In this document: positions 35,129 to 48,010 of the stretch, piece by piece | How the letters are laid out: each line of letters starts with the position of its first letter | How positions within the stretch are numbered: the stretch's first letter is position 1 | Assembly: GCA_028829895.1 (NCBI GenBank) | Contig: CM054177.1 | Location: forward strand, 38,098,564-38,162,563 | Source of the DNA: Sinotaia quadrata | Lineage: Eukaryota; Mollusca; Gastropoda; Architaenioglossa; Viviparidae | DNA length: 64,000 nt | Reading direction: 5' to 3' | Notes under the pieces: model-generated | The model's database searches: none | Told to the model about the DNA's origin: nothing | Seen by the model: the letters and a program-made list of their open reading frames with translations, nothing else | Position numbers and translations under genes: made by a program

Positions 35129-37517
35129 ATGTCTCCGATGGAGAGGATGGTCTGGAACAGCCGTAGCCTGACGGCCTCTTCCCATGCAGAGTTGCTGACT
35201 GAATATGAGTGATTGACAACTTGGTCCAGGATCTTATAGGATGGTATAGGATGGTTTAGGATGGTAGCGAATAATATTAGCGCATGCTTGGGATGGTAGC
35301 ACCAGAACTGGCCACGGCGAGAGTCAAGCTTCTGTAAAACACTTTTATGCGCACTGTTTCAGCACAGAAAATATTTAGTCTCACAAGAAGTTCTATGTTG
35401 CACTGCATGTATGTGCTTGTGTCTATGTGTACTCATTTGCTACAGTGTACAATCTGTTTATATTATAATGACGTCATCTGACATGTTTCTATACCACAGT
35501 CACTTGTTCAGAAAATAAGTTAAAACATATTCAGCAAACAGAAGTGTATAATCATTAGACAGTAACATTTTATACACATGCAACAAAAGTCAACACTTTA
35601 ATGACTGAGCTAGCTAGTAAGGGTGCTATATAATCAATAGACAGTAGTGTTGTTATACACGTGTCACGAGTCACTAAGTTTGGTGGAATGGCGCAGTAGT
35701 AGAATTATTATACACTAATGTGTCAACAATACTCATAACAGCGTTATTTAACTAGGCGAAAGTAGAACATTTGTCATAGAATATGACGTCATAGGTGAGA
35801 CCTGGATTGCGTCCCCAAGTCGAATCTCTAATTGCCTGATTCAAAAGAGCCTGTCGGGCTCAAGATAGGCAGAATTCCGATGTCTAGCTATCTTGACGAA
35901 GGGCTGCTTTACAAAATGTTTCTAAGACAGTCATACTTTAAAACCTGTGTTTATTTATAGTAGCATGCAATGCTTGCAGGGGTGAGGTGGGGGGTGAGGG
36001 CTACGATATAAACAAATGACGGCAGCTTGGCTGATGTAACGAAGTAGAATTAGATTTCTGCAAAAGAAAACTGATAATCGCATAGTTTTCCATTACAGAC
36101 CTAATAACAACAGATATGCATACTATAGCGTTGCCAGGTCACATAAGCAGACTTATAAATAGAACAATTGCTTTTGTTCCAGTGCTAGACACTGACATAC
36201 AGATTAACCACGCCCTTGCAGATTCATCCTGCTTTGAAATTTCGAGAGATGAAAATCATTGACTACAGTAGCAAAGACACCACCACCGCCGCTGCCACCT
36301 TTACCATCATCACCACCACCACCACTACCACCATCAAAGTGTTATTTCAAAAATGCTGAGTGACACATCTCAAACACTTTCAAAAAAAAAAATTAAAGCA
36401 ATTTGACTTATAACTACAGTAGAAATTCCCTTAAAGTGACGCTCTTCGTGAAAAACGTTCATTGCTCACCCCGTTACTGATAAATAATTATACAGATATA
36501 TATATTTGTCACTATTTTATTCACCTCTTAATGCTTCATACAAAGATCCACATCTCTGTCCTGCTTTTCAAGAAGTAAACCCCTTATGTTGCTTTTGGTC
36601 TCGGTAGCTGTATCGGCCCCGCCCAAACTGTCTTTACTTGATACGTTGCCCTCAGTGCTCCGTACTTCACGTATCTCTTAGATCAGTCCGTTCGTCCCTG
36701 ACAAACGGCTACATGGATGACAACAATTACAGTTAGATTTGATACGTCATAAAAATTACGAACTTTACCAAGCACCCGGTTATAAACCGAGGCATGACTC
36801 GACTTTGCACGCAATCTCGCTTCCGCAAATTCAGATATGAAAATAAAGTAAATTGGAGGTTCGCTTGACCTCTGGCACTGTAATAAAGCAGGCACATTCA
36901 AAATTAAAGGACTATATCATATCACTTTACATTTTATGCACAGTGCATCTGGCGTTTCTTTCCATAAATAGTGAAAATGTTTTCAAAATATATTTTTCCT
37001 GTGTGACCGTTAGCATGTAATGGCTATTTTGAGCCTGATTTCAATCTCACCATTTAATTTATATTATGTTTTAAATTGTCTTCTAAAGTTTACATATACA
37101 GTATATTTTTTTTTATCTTAACGTCATTATTTCAATGGTCTGTTTAATTTAGAATAGTAAAAATACGAAATGAAGATTTATTATTCTGAAAAAATATATA
37201 TGTTTAATGACTCAGAAACACTGCAATTTGAATGACTCTTGAAATATATTTAGTATGTATGTAGCAAAGCTGGGAACACTAGACAATTGAAATGACAGTT
37301 GAAATATATTTAGTTGGTACACACAAGTGGCTCTGAACAATAAGCAGTTTCAGTAACTTGAAATCTATTTTGGAAAACGTGCAATGCTAGAGAGGTGTTA
37401 ACACCAGTAAGTGTAAGCAGTACAAAATCAAGGCATTCAACAAACTGGAAAGTACGCATTGGACGAAAATCGCCTTACTGCCTAGCACACGTGATGGTTG
37501 ATCTTAAGAAACCCAGA
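35129..37517. other. Unassigned intergenic sequence
   Basis: Holds a small GGATGGTATA-type repeat at 35235-35270 and a CCACCA-rich patch at 36280-36335. No exon, RNA gene or transposon boundary could be supported. Confidence 0.5.
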
Positions 37518-37862
37518 GTGAAGACTTCAAATGATATGAAGGGAGATTTTGAAACTCTTTGTCAGGCTTGTTGGTGAAGACTTCAAATGATATGAAGGGA
37601 GATTTTGAAACACTTTGTCAGGCTTGTTGGTGAAGACTTCAAATGATATGAAGGGAGATTTTGAAACTCTTTGTCAGGCTTGTTGGTGAAGACTTCAAAT
37701 GATATGAAGGGAGATTTTGAAACTCTTTGTCAGGCTTGTTGGTGAAGACTTCAAATGATATGAAGGGAGATTTTGAAACTCTTTGTCAGGCTTGTTGGTG
37801 AAGACTTCAAATGATATGAAGGGAGATTTTGAAACTCTTTGTCAAGCTTGTTGTTGAAGACG
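37518..37862. repeat. 56-bp minisatellite
   Basis: Six near-identical copies with GAAGACTTCAAATGATATGA and CTCTTTGTCAGGCTTGTTGG (markers at 37565, 37621, 37677 and so on). High identity suggests recent expansion. Confidence 0.95.
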
Positions 37863-38189
37863 GGTTCAGATGCATGTCAGTATAAAAATAATTTTTACTT
37901 TTTCATTGAAGAAGTTTGTAAATAGATCAACAACATTATTAATAGAAATGATAGTTGTTGAAATTTAGTAATCTTTCTAGCCAGTAATTTATCTATTGAT
38001 GGCAAACATCCGTTTGTTTATTGGTGCTATCACCATCATGAAAGTGAACTATTAAAATCTGAGTGGACTAGATGAGAGTCTTGGCTTCTTGATAGTTTGA
38101 TGCATTGTATTTGTAAATGGTCAGGCCGGAAGCCTTTTAACTAATGTCGTTTCCTTTAGCGGTGCTTAGTTTATCAAGTGTTTTGTCGC

Positions 38190-38855
38190 ACTATGGAGCA
38201 CACTTCAACAGAGGGACATTATCTTCTGCAACATGGAGCACACTTCAGCAGTGGGACATTACCCTCTGTAACGTGGAGCACACTTCAACAGTGGGACATT
38301 ACCCTCTGTAACGTGGAGCACACTTCAACATGGGACATTACCTTCTGTAACATGGAGCACACTTCAGCAATGGAACATTACCTTCTGTAACATGGAGCAT
38401 ACTTAAGCAGTGGGACATTACCTTCTATAACGTGGAGCACACTTCAGCAGTGGAACATTACCTTCTATAACGTGGAACATACTTCAGCAGTGGGACATTA
38501 CCTTCTGTAACGTGGAGTATACTTAAGCAGTGGGACATTACCTTCTGTAACGTGGAGCATACTTCAGCAGTGGAACATTACCTTCTGTAACGTGGAACAC
38601 ACTTCAGCAGTGGAACATTACCTTCTGTAACGTGGAGTATACTTAAGCAGTGGGACATTACCTTCTGTAACGTGGAGCATACTTAAGCAGTGGGACATTA
38701 CCTTCTGTAACGTGGAACACACTTCAGCAGTGGAACATTACCTTCTGTAACGTGGAGCATACTTCAGCAGTGGAACATTACCTTCTGTAACGTGGAGCAT
38801 ACTTAAGCAGTGGGACATTACCTTCTGTAACTTGGAGCATACTTTAGCAGTGGGA
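38190..38855. repeat. 40-bp minisatellite
   Basis: About sixteen copies of GTGGGACATTACCTTCTGTA plus ACGTGGAGCACACTTCAGCA. The CTTAAGCAG and CTTCAGCAG variants are interspersed, suggesting mixed block duplications. Confidence 0.93.
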
Positions 38856-40107
38856 CTTTACTCAGTTTTGCTGGAAAATGCTTGATCGGGATCGAACAGA
38901 CACGAATTAAGTGAGCTATGTCGATCAAACTTTCTACAAAAAAATAAATACAGATGGAGGTTGAAAGTGTGTTGACGTTCACTACACGGGATGCAAAGAT
39001 GGTCAGAAGTGACCTTATGACCTTGCACTGGTAGATATCATATCACTATTTTCGTGGCTGCACACTTCCCCGTTTAAAATGTAGTCAATCTGCAGTTGGG
39101 TGTGGAAACATTGTTCTCGGTGGAAATATGAAGACAGTCTTTTCGTTTGAGGGCGTGTACAAAATTAGAAAATGAAATCACCAAAAACATTCCCAATCTT
39201 AGTGTTTCACGAGTCTAAGAGTTTGGGAAATTGTTTTTTAAAAAATAAAAAATCACGATTCAATTAGTTTATTTTTCTTTCTCTGGCAGAACGATAAAGG
39301 CAAAAGAGAAATGAACTGAGTTGTCCGTTGTGCGAGTGATTTGGACAAATTTTAAACTAGAGTGATTCAATTTAAAAGATGTCTTAAAGGTGAGATAAGA
39401 AAATATATGTCTTTGCTAGAGCTGGAGAAGAGAGTGAATGATTGTACGGTCTGGACAAAGATAGAGCAAGGGAAGGGCAACTCTCGCTAGCTTCGTACAC
39501 TTTACATTGTCTCCCATTACAAGGCTCGTCAGCTCAAAGAACATTATGCAGTTTCATTTCCGGTCGACGGATCCATTTATTAAGGATTACAAAATCAGGC
39601 TGCTTTTGTCATGTAATTTACGTCACATAATATTATTAGTAATGTTTTGCTTTGTCGCAACAAACATGAATGCAAGAGAAAAATGAGATACTCTTTATAA
39701 ATAATTAATTAACGGAGCATCGTTTACCCTCATACATTAAAAACCCAACAAAAACAAAAAACAAAAGAACAACAATAAACAACCCCCCCCCAAAAAAAAA
39801 AAAAAAAAAACCTTGCTAAGTTCAATACGAAGGACCTAAGGAACATAGACTAGTTCTGGCCTTACTGTGTGTTCATTCATTGTGATGTTAGTTTTCAACT
39901 CAATTTGCTGTCAATCATGAAGGCATCCAGTGAAACATGCACTTGTAATCAATGATTTTTTTCTTTATTTACAAGAAATTTACTGTTCTCTTTCTATTGG
40001 CTGCATGTGTTGTTGCCATAGCATATATTCTTCAAATTTTTATTTTTATTTTTTTTTTTGAAAATAAAGTTTATTTTACTATGTGCTTCATTTCTTCTTT
40101 CCCCAGA
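38856..40107. other. Unassigned intergenic sequence
   Basis: Includes an A-rich stretch and C-run/A-run at 39780-39811. A short plus frame at 39442-39630 has no motif I trust. Confidence 0.5.
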
Positions 40108-40885
40108 CCATTCAGTGACTAAAACATTCAGAGACCAGTCAACTGCTCTGAACACTTCCAGTCCACTCAACTGTCCTAAAACATTTCCAGACCTCTCAAG
40201 TGATCTAAAACATTTCCAGACCCCCTCAAATGATCTAAAACATTTCCAGACCATTCAACTGCCCTAAAACATTTCCAGACCTCTCAAGTGATCTAAAACA
40301 TTTCCAGACCCCCTAAAATGATCTAAAACATTTCCAAACCACTCTAGTGATCTGAAACAATTTCAGACCGCTCAAATGATCTAAAACATTTCCAAACCAC
40401 TCAAGTGATTTGAAACATTTCCAGACCACTCAATGGCTCTAAAACTTCCACACCACTCAACGGTCCTAAAACTCTCAGACCACTCAATGTCTCTAAAATT
40501 TCCCAGACCACTAAAATGCTTAAACACTTCAAACGGTTCTAAAACTCCCAAGACCACTCAATTGCTCTAATCATTCCCAGACAACTCAACGGCTCTAAAC
40601 AATCCCAGACCACTCAACGGCTCTAAACGATCCCAGACCACTCAACGTCACTAAATAATCCCAGATCACTCAATGGCTCTAAACAATCCCAGACCACTCA
40701 ACGTCACTAAACAATCCCAGACCACTCAATGGCTCTAAACAATCCCAGACCACTCAACGTCACTAAACAATCCCAGACCACTCAATGGCTCTAAACAATC
40801 CCAGACCACTCAATGGCTCTAAACAATCCCAGACCACTCAACGTCACTAAACGATCCCAGACCACTCAATGGCTCTAAATCACTC
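40108..40885. repeat. Minisatellite, 28-bp unit
   Basis: Roughly twenty-seven copies. The left part has CTAAAACATTTCCAGACC units of variable length. The right part is regular, with TCCCAGACCACTCAATGGCT and an alternating CAACGTCAC variant. Confidence 0.92.
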
Positions 40886-41341
40886 TCAGTAGTGATGAAT
40901 AAACTATTTATAAATATTTGTAAATACATGCAACGTACTAAGGAACACCTGTTTCAAACGTATAGAGCAATAACTAACTGCAAGCTAAAGATGACACACA
41001 ACTGAATAAATTGGAGTATACAGTTACTGTTAAGAATATTTCACCAAAATATCTTCGCAATTATTTTGTTTCTCAAAGTTTCACAGAATCGCAATTTGGT
41101 TCGAAGAAAATAAAACATGGCGAAACTAAAAATCAGTCAAACGTGAAATCCACTTAGAAAAATGTATCCTACAGTTTGTATCTATTACACCGCACTTCAC
41201 ATTTATTCTTATCACGTATTTCTCTCTACTCCTTCCCACAGCCCTCCTCCCGCCCCTTCCCAATGCCGTCACCCCTTCCCACGACAGAAAATATACATAT
41301 TCTCTTTATCCTAAGCCCAGAACAATACAATTAATTTATTT
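40886..41341. other. Unassigned intergenic sequence
   Basis: AT-rich; no supported feature. Confidence 0.5.
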
Positions 41342-41455
41342 CTTTAGCAGTACAATGATATATAATCGTATTTGTTCTCTTTAGCAGTACAATGATATAT
41401 AATCGTATTTGTTCTCTTTAGCAGTACAATGATATATAATCGTATTTGTTCTATT
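41342..41455. repeat. 37-bp tandem repeat, three copies
   Basis: TTTAGCAGTACAATGATATA followed by TAATCGTATTTGTTCTC, three essentially identical copies. Confidence 0.92.
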
Positions 41456-41724
41456 TCCCCTTTTCTATGTTTAATTTTTGTTTGTTATTGTCTTTCGGGG
41501 GATTGTTATCAGTCATTACGTCGTTATATCCGTCGTCAGAAGTTGTATGGGCTTGAGTTTCTTGTATGCCATCAAGTGTTTCTCACCATATCTCTTGACG
41601 TGTAGATGTCACAACTGCCCATCCTCTTCCCTAGCGGTTTTCGCGCGTGTCGAAGAACTGTCAACTGCAATGAAGGGCTCTGTAGACACGTCATAAGGTG
41701 AAAAACTTTCTTTTGATGACTTCA

Positions 41725-42122
41725 CATTCCATAAAGGGAGCAAATAACCATATACATTCTCAAGGCTTGTAGTGTAGCGAATCACTATTATTACATTCTC
41801 AAGGCTTGTGCAGTGTAGCACATCACTATTATTACATTCTCAAGGCTTGTGCAGTGTAGCACATCACCATTGTTACATTCTCAAGGCTTGTGTAGTGTAG
41901 CACATCACTAATGTTATATTCTCAAGGCTTGTGTAGTGTAGCACATCACTATTGTTACATTCTCAAGGCTTGTGCTGTGTAGCACATCACTATTGTTACA
42001 TTCCCAAGGCTTGTGTAGTGTAGCACATCACTATTGTTACATTCTCAAGGCTTGTGCAGTGTAGCACATCACTATTGTTACATTCTCAAGGCTTGTGCAG
42101 TGTAGCAAATCACTATTGTTAG
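41725..42122. repeat. Minisatellite, about 40-bp unit
   Basis: ACATTCTCAAGGCTTGTGCA followed by GTGTAGCACATCACTATTGT; about ten copies, degenerate at the left. Confidence 0.92.
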
Positions 42123-42164
42123 TAGCGCGCGTGTATTACTAATATGCTAAACAAAATTCCTTTT

Positions 42165-42565
42165 GCTGATTATATTATATTATAAACAAAACCTGTAGTT
42201 CTTTGTATGATACTATTACTATAAACAACACCTGAAATTCTTTGTATGATATTACTAATATCAACAAAATAAAAATATCTTCGTGTGATATTACTAATAT
42301 AAACAACACCTGAAATTATTTATATATGATATTATTAATATAACACCTGGAATTATTAATATAAACAACACCTGAAAATATTTATATATGATATTATTAA
42401 TATAAACAACACCTGAAATTATTTATATATTACCTGTAGAAATAACACCTTGTATGATATTACTAATATAAACAACAATCGAAATTCATTTTATGATTTT
42501 ACTAACATAAACAACATCTGAAATTCTTTGTATGATATTACTAATATATATATAAAACACATATA
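42165..42565. repeat. Degenerate minisatellite, about 35-45 bp unit
   Basis: GATATTACTAATATAAACAA and CACCTGAAATTCTTTGTAT recur about ten times with frequent indels. Confidence 0.8.
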
Positions 42566-42800
42566 ATTCTTTGTATATAACAGCTAACAAAATTACACAT
42601 ATTATTTTATTACAAGTTAGATCTCGGTCAAGTGTGACAGTTAAAGCTGAAGTATATTCATTGCTTGAACTGAAGCAGTATGGTTTCGTGCGTGGCGAAA
42701 AGCATCAATGCATGAAAATACACGGACAACTCTGTACTTATACATACATGGACAACTCTGTACTTAGCACAGTCGACTCACTCTCTTTCTTCCTTTAGTT

Positions 42801-43070
42801 CAGAGATTATTAACCTGAAGTCCACGAACTTCCAAGGGATCCATGGATGGTCTTCAGGGATTCTTAATCTGAGGTCCACGAACTTCCAAGGGGCCCATGG
42901 ATGGACTTCAGGGAATCTGTGAAAGTCAAATATTCACAATATTTTTATATTCTGAATTATGTGCATTTTTCTAGGGAGGGGGTTCATAGCTTTCACCAGA
43001 TTTTCAAAGGGGTCCGTTACTAAAATATGTTAAAAGGAGTCCTGGACTCAGAAAAGATTAAGAACTATTG
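42801..43070. mobile_element. hAT-type MITE, 270 bp
   Basis: The ends are CAGAGATTATTAACCT (left) and, as reverse complement, CAATAGTTCTTAATCT (right). They are flanked by CTTTAGTT (42793-42800) and CTTTAGAT (43071-43078), an 8-bp duplication with one mismatch. The first 58 bp, containing GTCCACGAACTTCCAAGG, is tandemly duplicated inside the left half. The right half (TTCATAGCTTTCACCAGATT, CAAAGGGGTCCG) is, from memory, strikingly like short vertebrate hAT-Charlie MITEs. It has no coding capacity. Confidence 0.75.
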
Positions 43071-43494
43071 CTTTAGATACTTCTAAACAAAGCTGGATGC
43101 TCTTGAAAAGCATTGTTTACAATATAGCCGTTTTATATTTTTTATAATTCAAACATTGCGTCTGTTCATGTCTTACTTTGTTTGCTTGTCTATTTTTAAT
43201 GAAAGATTGTTGAATTTAACATGCCTTTATCTTAAATTTTAAAGAATGAAATATATACCAAAGATGATGCAAGAAAAACAATAAACAACAAAACGACTAA
43301 GCACTACAATTGTTATATAATTTGCCTAATAAATCTGCTTAGTTACCAGTTGCCTCACTATTTGTATTAATGTGTACCTCACTAGAGCTATGATCCAATA
43401 TCACTATTGTGGAGTGTGCCTCAACAGATCTAAATCAGAGCCTACCTCACTAGTATTATTATGGCGTGTGTCTCATTAGTTCTATATCAGAGCC

Positions 43495-43985
43495 CACCTT
43501 ACTAGTCATAGTTTTGTCGGTCGTGCTCGCGTGAATGACGTGTACACAAAAAATGTAATTCTCGTATGTAAACTGTCGCGCTCGCGTGAATGATGTGTAT
43601 ACAAAAACTGATGTGCTCGCGTGAATGATGTGTATACAAAAACTGATGTGCTCGCGTGAATGATGTGTATACAAAAACTGATGTGCTCGCGTAAATGATA
43701 TGTATACAAAAACTGATTTTCTCGCGTGAATGACGTGTGCACAAAAACTGATGTGCTCACGTGAATGATGTGTGCACAAAAACTGATGTGCTCGCGTGAA
43801 TGATGTGTGCACAAAACTGATGCGCTCGCGTGAATGACGTGTACACAAAATCTGTCGCAAAATCTGATCGATGGATGACCTCGCGTGAATGACGTCTACT
43901 CAAGTCGCAGTCGCATAAATGACGTGTACACAAACTGTCACGCTCGCCTGATTGACGTGTAGTCAAAGATTGATGTGGTCGTGTG
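43495..43985. repeat. 35-bp minisatellite
   Basis: GATGTGCTCGCGTGAATGAT plus GTGTATACAAAAACT, about thirteen copies, degenerate on the right. Overlapping minus-strand open frames in three phases are artefacts. Confidence 0.92.
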
Positions 43986-44368
43986 AATGACATCACAAGT
44001 GGCGCAGAAGTTTATGGAATGCACCTTATCAAGGATACAATCGGACTGAGAGCAACACTTAAAAAAAATAATCATAATTGATAATAAATTCCTTGAAAAT
44101 GGTGTTACTGGATCTATTGGATGTCATTTCCTCTACCACCCGCTGCTTACTTGAAATAAGATGCAAAATTCTGCACTCTTATTTATAACTCTTTATTTCA
44201 TTGTAAGTGTTTGTGTGTGCGTGAGTGCCTACGTATATTTATGTTTGAGTGAGCGGGTAGTAATGAAGGAGACAAAGATAGATGATACAAGGACATGTTG
44301 TACGTTGGCAGGAAGATAACTAGTAGGCAGATAGATAGACAAGTAAATTAGCTGAGAGGTTAATAGAA

Positions 44369-44371
<3 letters not shown>
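43986..44371. other. Unassigned intergenic sequence
   Basis: No supported feature; purine-rich toward the right edge. Confidence 0.5.

Positions 44372-44440
<69 letters not shown>
44372..44440. repeat. (GA)n microsatellite
   Basis: About thirty-four uninterrupted GA units within a wider purine-rich zone. Confidence 0.97.
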
Positions 44441-44444
<4 letters not shown>

Positions 44445-45734
44445 AACTGGGTCAAATACTACGATACGTAGAAAGAAGGAAAACAATAGACTGATAGATA
44501 GATGAACAGACAAAATGTAAGAAGATAGGTATTTTGAGAAATAGAGAGATGGGCAGACAGAGGGAATGAATAGAATGACAAGAGGAAAAGCTAGATAATT
44601 GAATAGACAAAATAAGGTAGATTGATAATACATATATTTATGAGAGAGATTTAAGTTTGACAAACATGCCATGAGATTTACGTACACAAGCAAACATTAT
44701 GTTATTGTACATTTGTAAATGTCCTGACCTGTTTAGAATAGTAGAAAATATTTTTCTTTTAACCAAGCAGCGTTCAACGTAGTCTTAATTTTATGGATAA
44801 ATTGGTAAAATGATTATAAAAGAAAAAGTCTCCGTGTCCTTGACTAAGTGAGAACGTGTTAAGTTTATTTATTGGACACCAGGAAACAAAGGTGTCAAAA
44901 CCGTTTAGAACGTAAGTAGACATCTCCTTTCTTAGCTGTCCAACTTACTGAGGTCTGCTTCTAACATCTAACTATTCTCTCTCAGCCTGACAGCTAGTCC
45001 GTCATTCTAAGCTTAGCTTATCCGATACTTTTTCCGTCCTACCATTCGGTGTCTGTCCGATTATTCATTCGTTCTACAATCTTTTATCTGGCCGGCCGGC
45101 TTAAGTTTATCTCTGTCTGACAGTCATTACTGTCTGTCCCATGCATTTCTCCCTCTCTCTCTCTCTTTTGACTGTTTGTCTCGACTGTCCGTCCCATTAA
45201 TTTCTCCCTCTCTCTCTTTTGACTGTTTGTCTCGACTGTCCGTCCCACTTTCTATCCGATTATTTGTCCGCAGCTTACTTCGTTTCTCTCTCTTTTTATT
45301 TTTATTTTTTTATTAAAAGCCCTGAATCTGCAAAATGAGATTTAAGCTTGTGGCTAAACGAATCAGCAGCATAAAATAAACGCTCTTTCAACGTAACAGT
45401 TATTTTCGTTCTTGGAGAAAACTCTCTCACTCTGAAAACCACTTACAACATCCCCCACCCCCAAATCTACGCGCTTTGTAGTAACTTGCTCAGTATCTTT
45501 CGACATCTTTTCTCATCATCTGTTTATTTAACTCGTTGTTTCTCCTGGAAGGTGTTCAAGAATTTAAAGTGACTTTCGCCTAGTACACATTTTATGTTGT
45601 CCTTTGATCAAAATCCGTTTGAAGGTCTATTACAGATGAATTTCTATACACCATTTCTAGAGGAGAACGTAAAACTCTCTAGTATACAGATGTTGTGTCG
45701 GAACTGATTTTAGAATCTCCTCTCGTATTTAAGT
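44441..45734. other. Unassigned sequence with a tandem duplication
   Basis: A segment of about 60 bp with GACTGTTTGTCTCGACTGTC is duplicated around 45140-45247, embedded in CT-rich DNA. No gene seen. Confidence 0.5.
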
Positions 45735-45985
45735 GTTGTTTAGTTATTTCGAAAGGAGCAAAGGCGTCTGTTCAGTTATTTCGAAAGGAGCAAGGGTGTC
45801 TGTTCATTTATTTAGAAAGGAGCAGGGGTGTCTGTCCAGTTTTTTCGAAAGGAGCAAAGGTGTCTGTTCAGTTATTTCGAAAGAAGCAAAGGTGTCTGTT
45901 CAGTTATTTCGAAAGAAGCAAAGGTGTCTGTTTAGTTATTTAGAAAGGAGCAAGGGTGTCTGATCAGTTATTTAGCAAGGAGCTT
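45735..45985. repeat. 32-bp minisatellite
   Basis: CAGTTATTTCGAAAGGAGCA followed by AAGGTGTCTGTT; about eight copies. Confidence 0.92.
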
Positions 45986-46049
45986 AGGAAGTTATTTCAG
46001 TTCTGTCTGGGCATCTTTGAATAGTTTAACTAGAAAAAACGCTTGAAAA

Positions 46050-46330
46050 AGTTCTGTTTCGGTTTGTGATAAAACTAAATGGCAAGGGTAAGAGCTTCAT
46101 TATGTTTCGTGACAAATCTAAAAGGGGTCTTAGCTTCAATAAGTTTCATCACAAAACTAAACATGAGTCATGGCTTCATTAGATTTCGTCTCAGAACTAA
46201 AAAAGGGGTCTTAATTTTATTAGGTTTCGTGGCAAAACTAAAAAAAAAGGATCATAGATTCATTAGGTTTCGTCACAAAACGAGAAAAAGGTGTCTTAGT
46301 TTTATTGAGTTTCGTGTTGAAGGCCAAACT
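46050..46330. repeat. Minisatellite, about 42-bp unit
   Basis: TCATTAGGTTTCGTCACAAA and ACTAAAAAGGGGTCTTA recur about seven times with variable spacing. Confidence 0.8.
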
Positions 46331-47062
46331 TTAATTGTGTTCCCTATTGAAGCTCTTGAAAAATGGAGATAAAACGTAAACTGCATTCTTCTTCGTGTTA
46401 AAACTCACAAGAAGGAAGCCAGAGTTTCAATATGTTTCATGTTAAACCTCGGTAAAGTGTATATATCTTTCTTGCTGAAATTAGCAAAAGAAAGATAAAA
46501 ACTGTATAATGTTTTCATGCCCACCTCCACCAAACGAAAAAGGGGGAATCATAACTGGTGTTAAATAAATAAGAGGGTCAAAATTTCATTATATCTCATA
46601 ATATAGACACTGATGGCAATGCATACATAAAAATCTAAATGTGTGTAGCGATGTGACTTAGAGGTAGTGACACTGTTAAACATTAAACATACAGTAACTA
46701 GAATACATCAAGGTTTTCACATCACATGGAGAATGATGATGGTATAATATTCATGGAATAGTATCCCTCATCATTTTAAGATTGTACAATTAAAGACCAT
46801 CATAAAGTCTGTAAGAACGGAGGAGTCACACGATTTTGTTGATTGATTAATATGGACAAGATATTGATTTTTCCTCCCATATCTGTGATGACATGAAACA
46901 CTCGTCACATTGCGCTATCCCTCAGCTAGATTTCGTCATTGACATATGCCATCACATAAATATACGAATTTTGACATGATAAAGTGATCGGGGTAGTTGG
47001 TCAACAAGACATGACCAGATCACAAATGTAATATATATAGTGGTCTACAAACATGTCGTCAG
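46331..47062. other. Unassigned intergenic sequence
   Basis: No supported gene, RNA or element end. Confidence 0.5.
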
Positions 47063-47100
47063 CATATCTATCTATCTATCTATTTATCTATCTATCTATA

Positions 47101-47170
<70 letters not shown>
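47063..47170. repeat. (TATC)n microsatellite
   Basis: About twenty-five TATC units with a few early interruptions; second such tract after 33681-33902. Confidence 0.95.
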
Positions 47171-47199
47171 ATTGATATGACTTATAAAAACTGAAATAA

Positions 47200-47405
47200 A
47201 AGTTTAGTTAATTTCGTTATCAAATAGATCACAGAAATCATTGGCAATAATCGGTATGTCACAGTGATCAATGTCAGAAATCGATATGTCACAATGATCA
47301 ATGACACTAATCGGTGTATCACAGCAAACAGTGACAGTAATCGATATGTCACTGATCAAAGACAGCAATAGGTATGTCACAGTGACCAACGAAAGTAATC
47401 GATAA
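47200..47405. repeat. Minisatellite, about 28-30 bp unit
   Basis: ATCGATATGTCACAGTGATC recurs about seven times with substitutions. Confidence 0.8.
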
Positions 47406-47554
47406 ACTAAAGCAAAATTAATCAAACCTATGTTAAAACGAAAAAACCTGCACTAATAAACTGAAATTAGTTCACATAGCTAAGCCATGTTACAAACAGA
47501 TAAAATGCAAAATGTTTGTTTATATATAATTATGACGACACTTTGTGCAGAGTA

Positions 47555-47805
47555 TATCAGTACATAATTCAAATGTCAAGAAGAAATTCTGCATTTCACC
47601 AGTACTTAATTAAAACGTCAGAATGAATTTCTATATTTCATCAGTATTTAATTCAAATGTCAGAATGAATTTCTACATTTCATCAGTACTTAATTCAAAT
47701 GTCAAACCGAATTGTTACATTTCATCAGTACTTAATTCAAATGTCAGAATTAATTTCTACATTTCACCAGTACTTAATTCCAGTGTCAGTATGAATGCAT
47801 GCGTA
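47555..47805. repeat. 42-bp minisatellite
   Basis: GTCAGAATGAATTTCTACAT followed by TTCATCAGTACTTAATTCAA; six copies. Confidence 0.9.
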
Positions 47806-47824
47806 AGTTAAAAGTGTAACGTAA

Positions 47825-48010
47825 TCCACCCGTGTCGGAATCAGTCGGGAAGCCATCTTCGCTACACAATCATCCGCCGTTAAACCGCGAATGGTACGTC
47901 GGCAGATGGCCATATCTTCACATGGTTTAGCACGTTTCGGGACCTCACGGACGGCTACGATAAAGTGTTGTAAGTTTACGTCCTTTTATCTCTGTTCTCA
48001 TGCCCTTCAG
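47825..48010. other. GC- and CpG-rich unique island
   Basis: About 185 bp of non-repetitive, CpG-rich sequence in AT-rich surroundings. One frame on each strand stays open through most of it. On the plus strand a GTAAGT lies near 47969. It could be an exon, a 5' UTR exon or a regulatory island; nothing decides among these. Confidence 0.35.

Noticed and set aside
34924..35212. Possible 20-residue repeat protein in two frames
   Set aside because: Only three 60-bp copies, with no splice signals or longer frame. Two frames open at once is expected of a repeat without stops.
35780..35900. Possible tRNA-like or SINE sequence around AAGTCGAATCTC
   Set aside because: Only a partial B-box match; no A box, cloverleaf, tail or flanking duplication.
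43459..43996. Minus-strand frames with repeated His-Ser-Arg-Glu units
   Set aside because: 35-bp minisatellite read in three phases; not coding.
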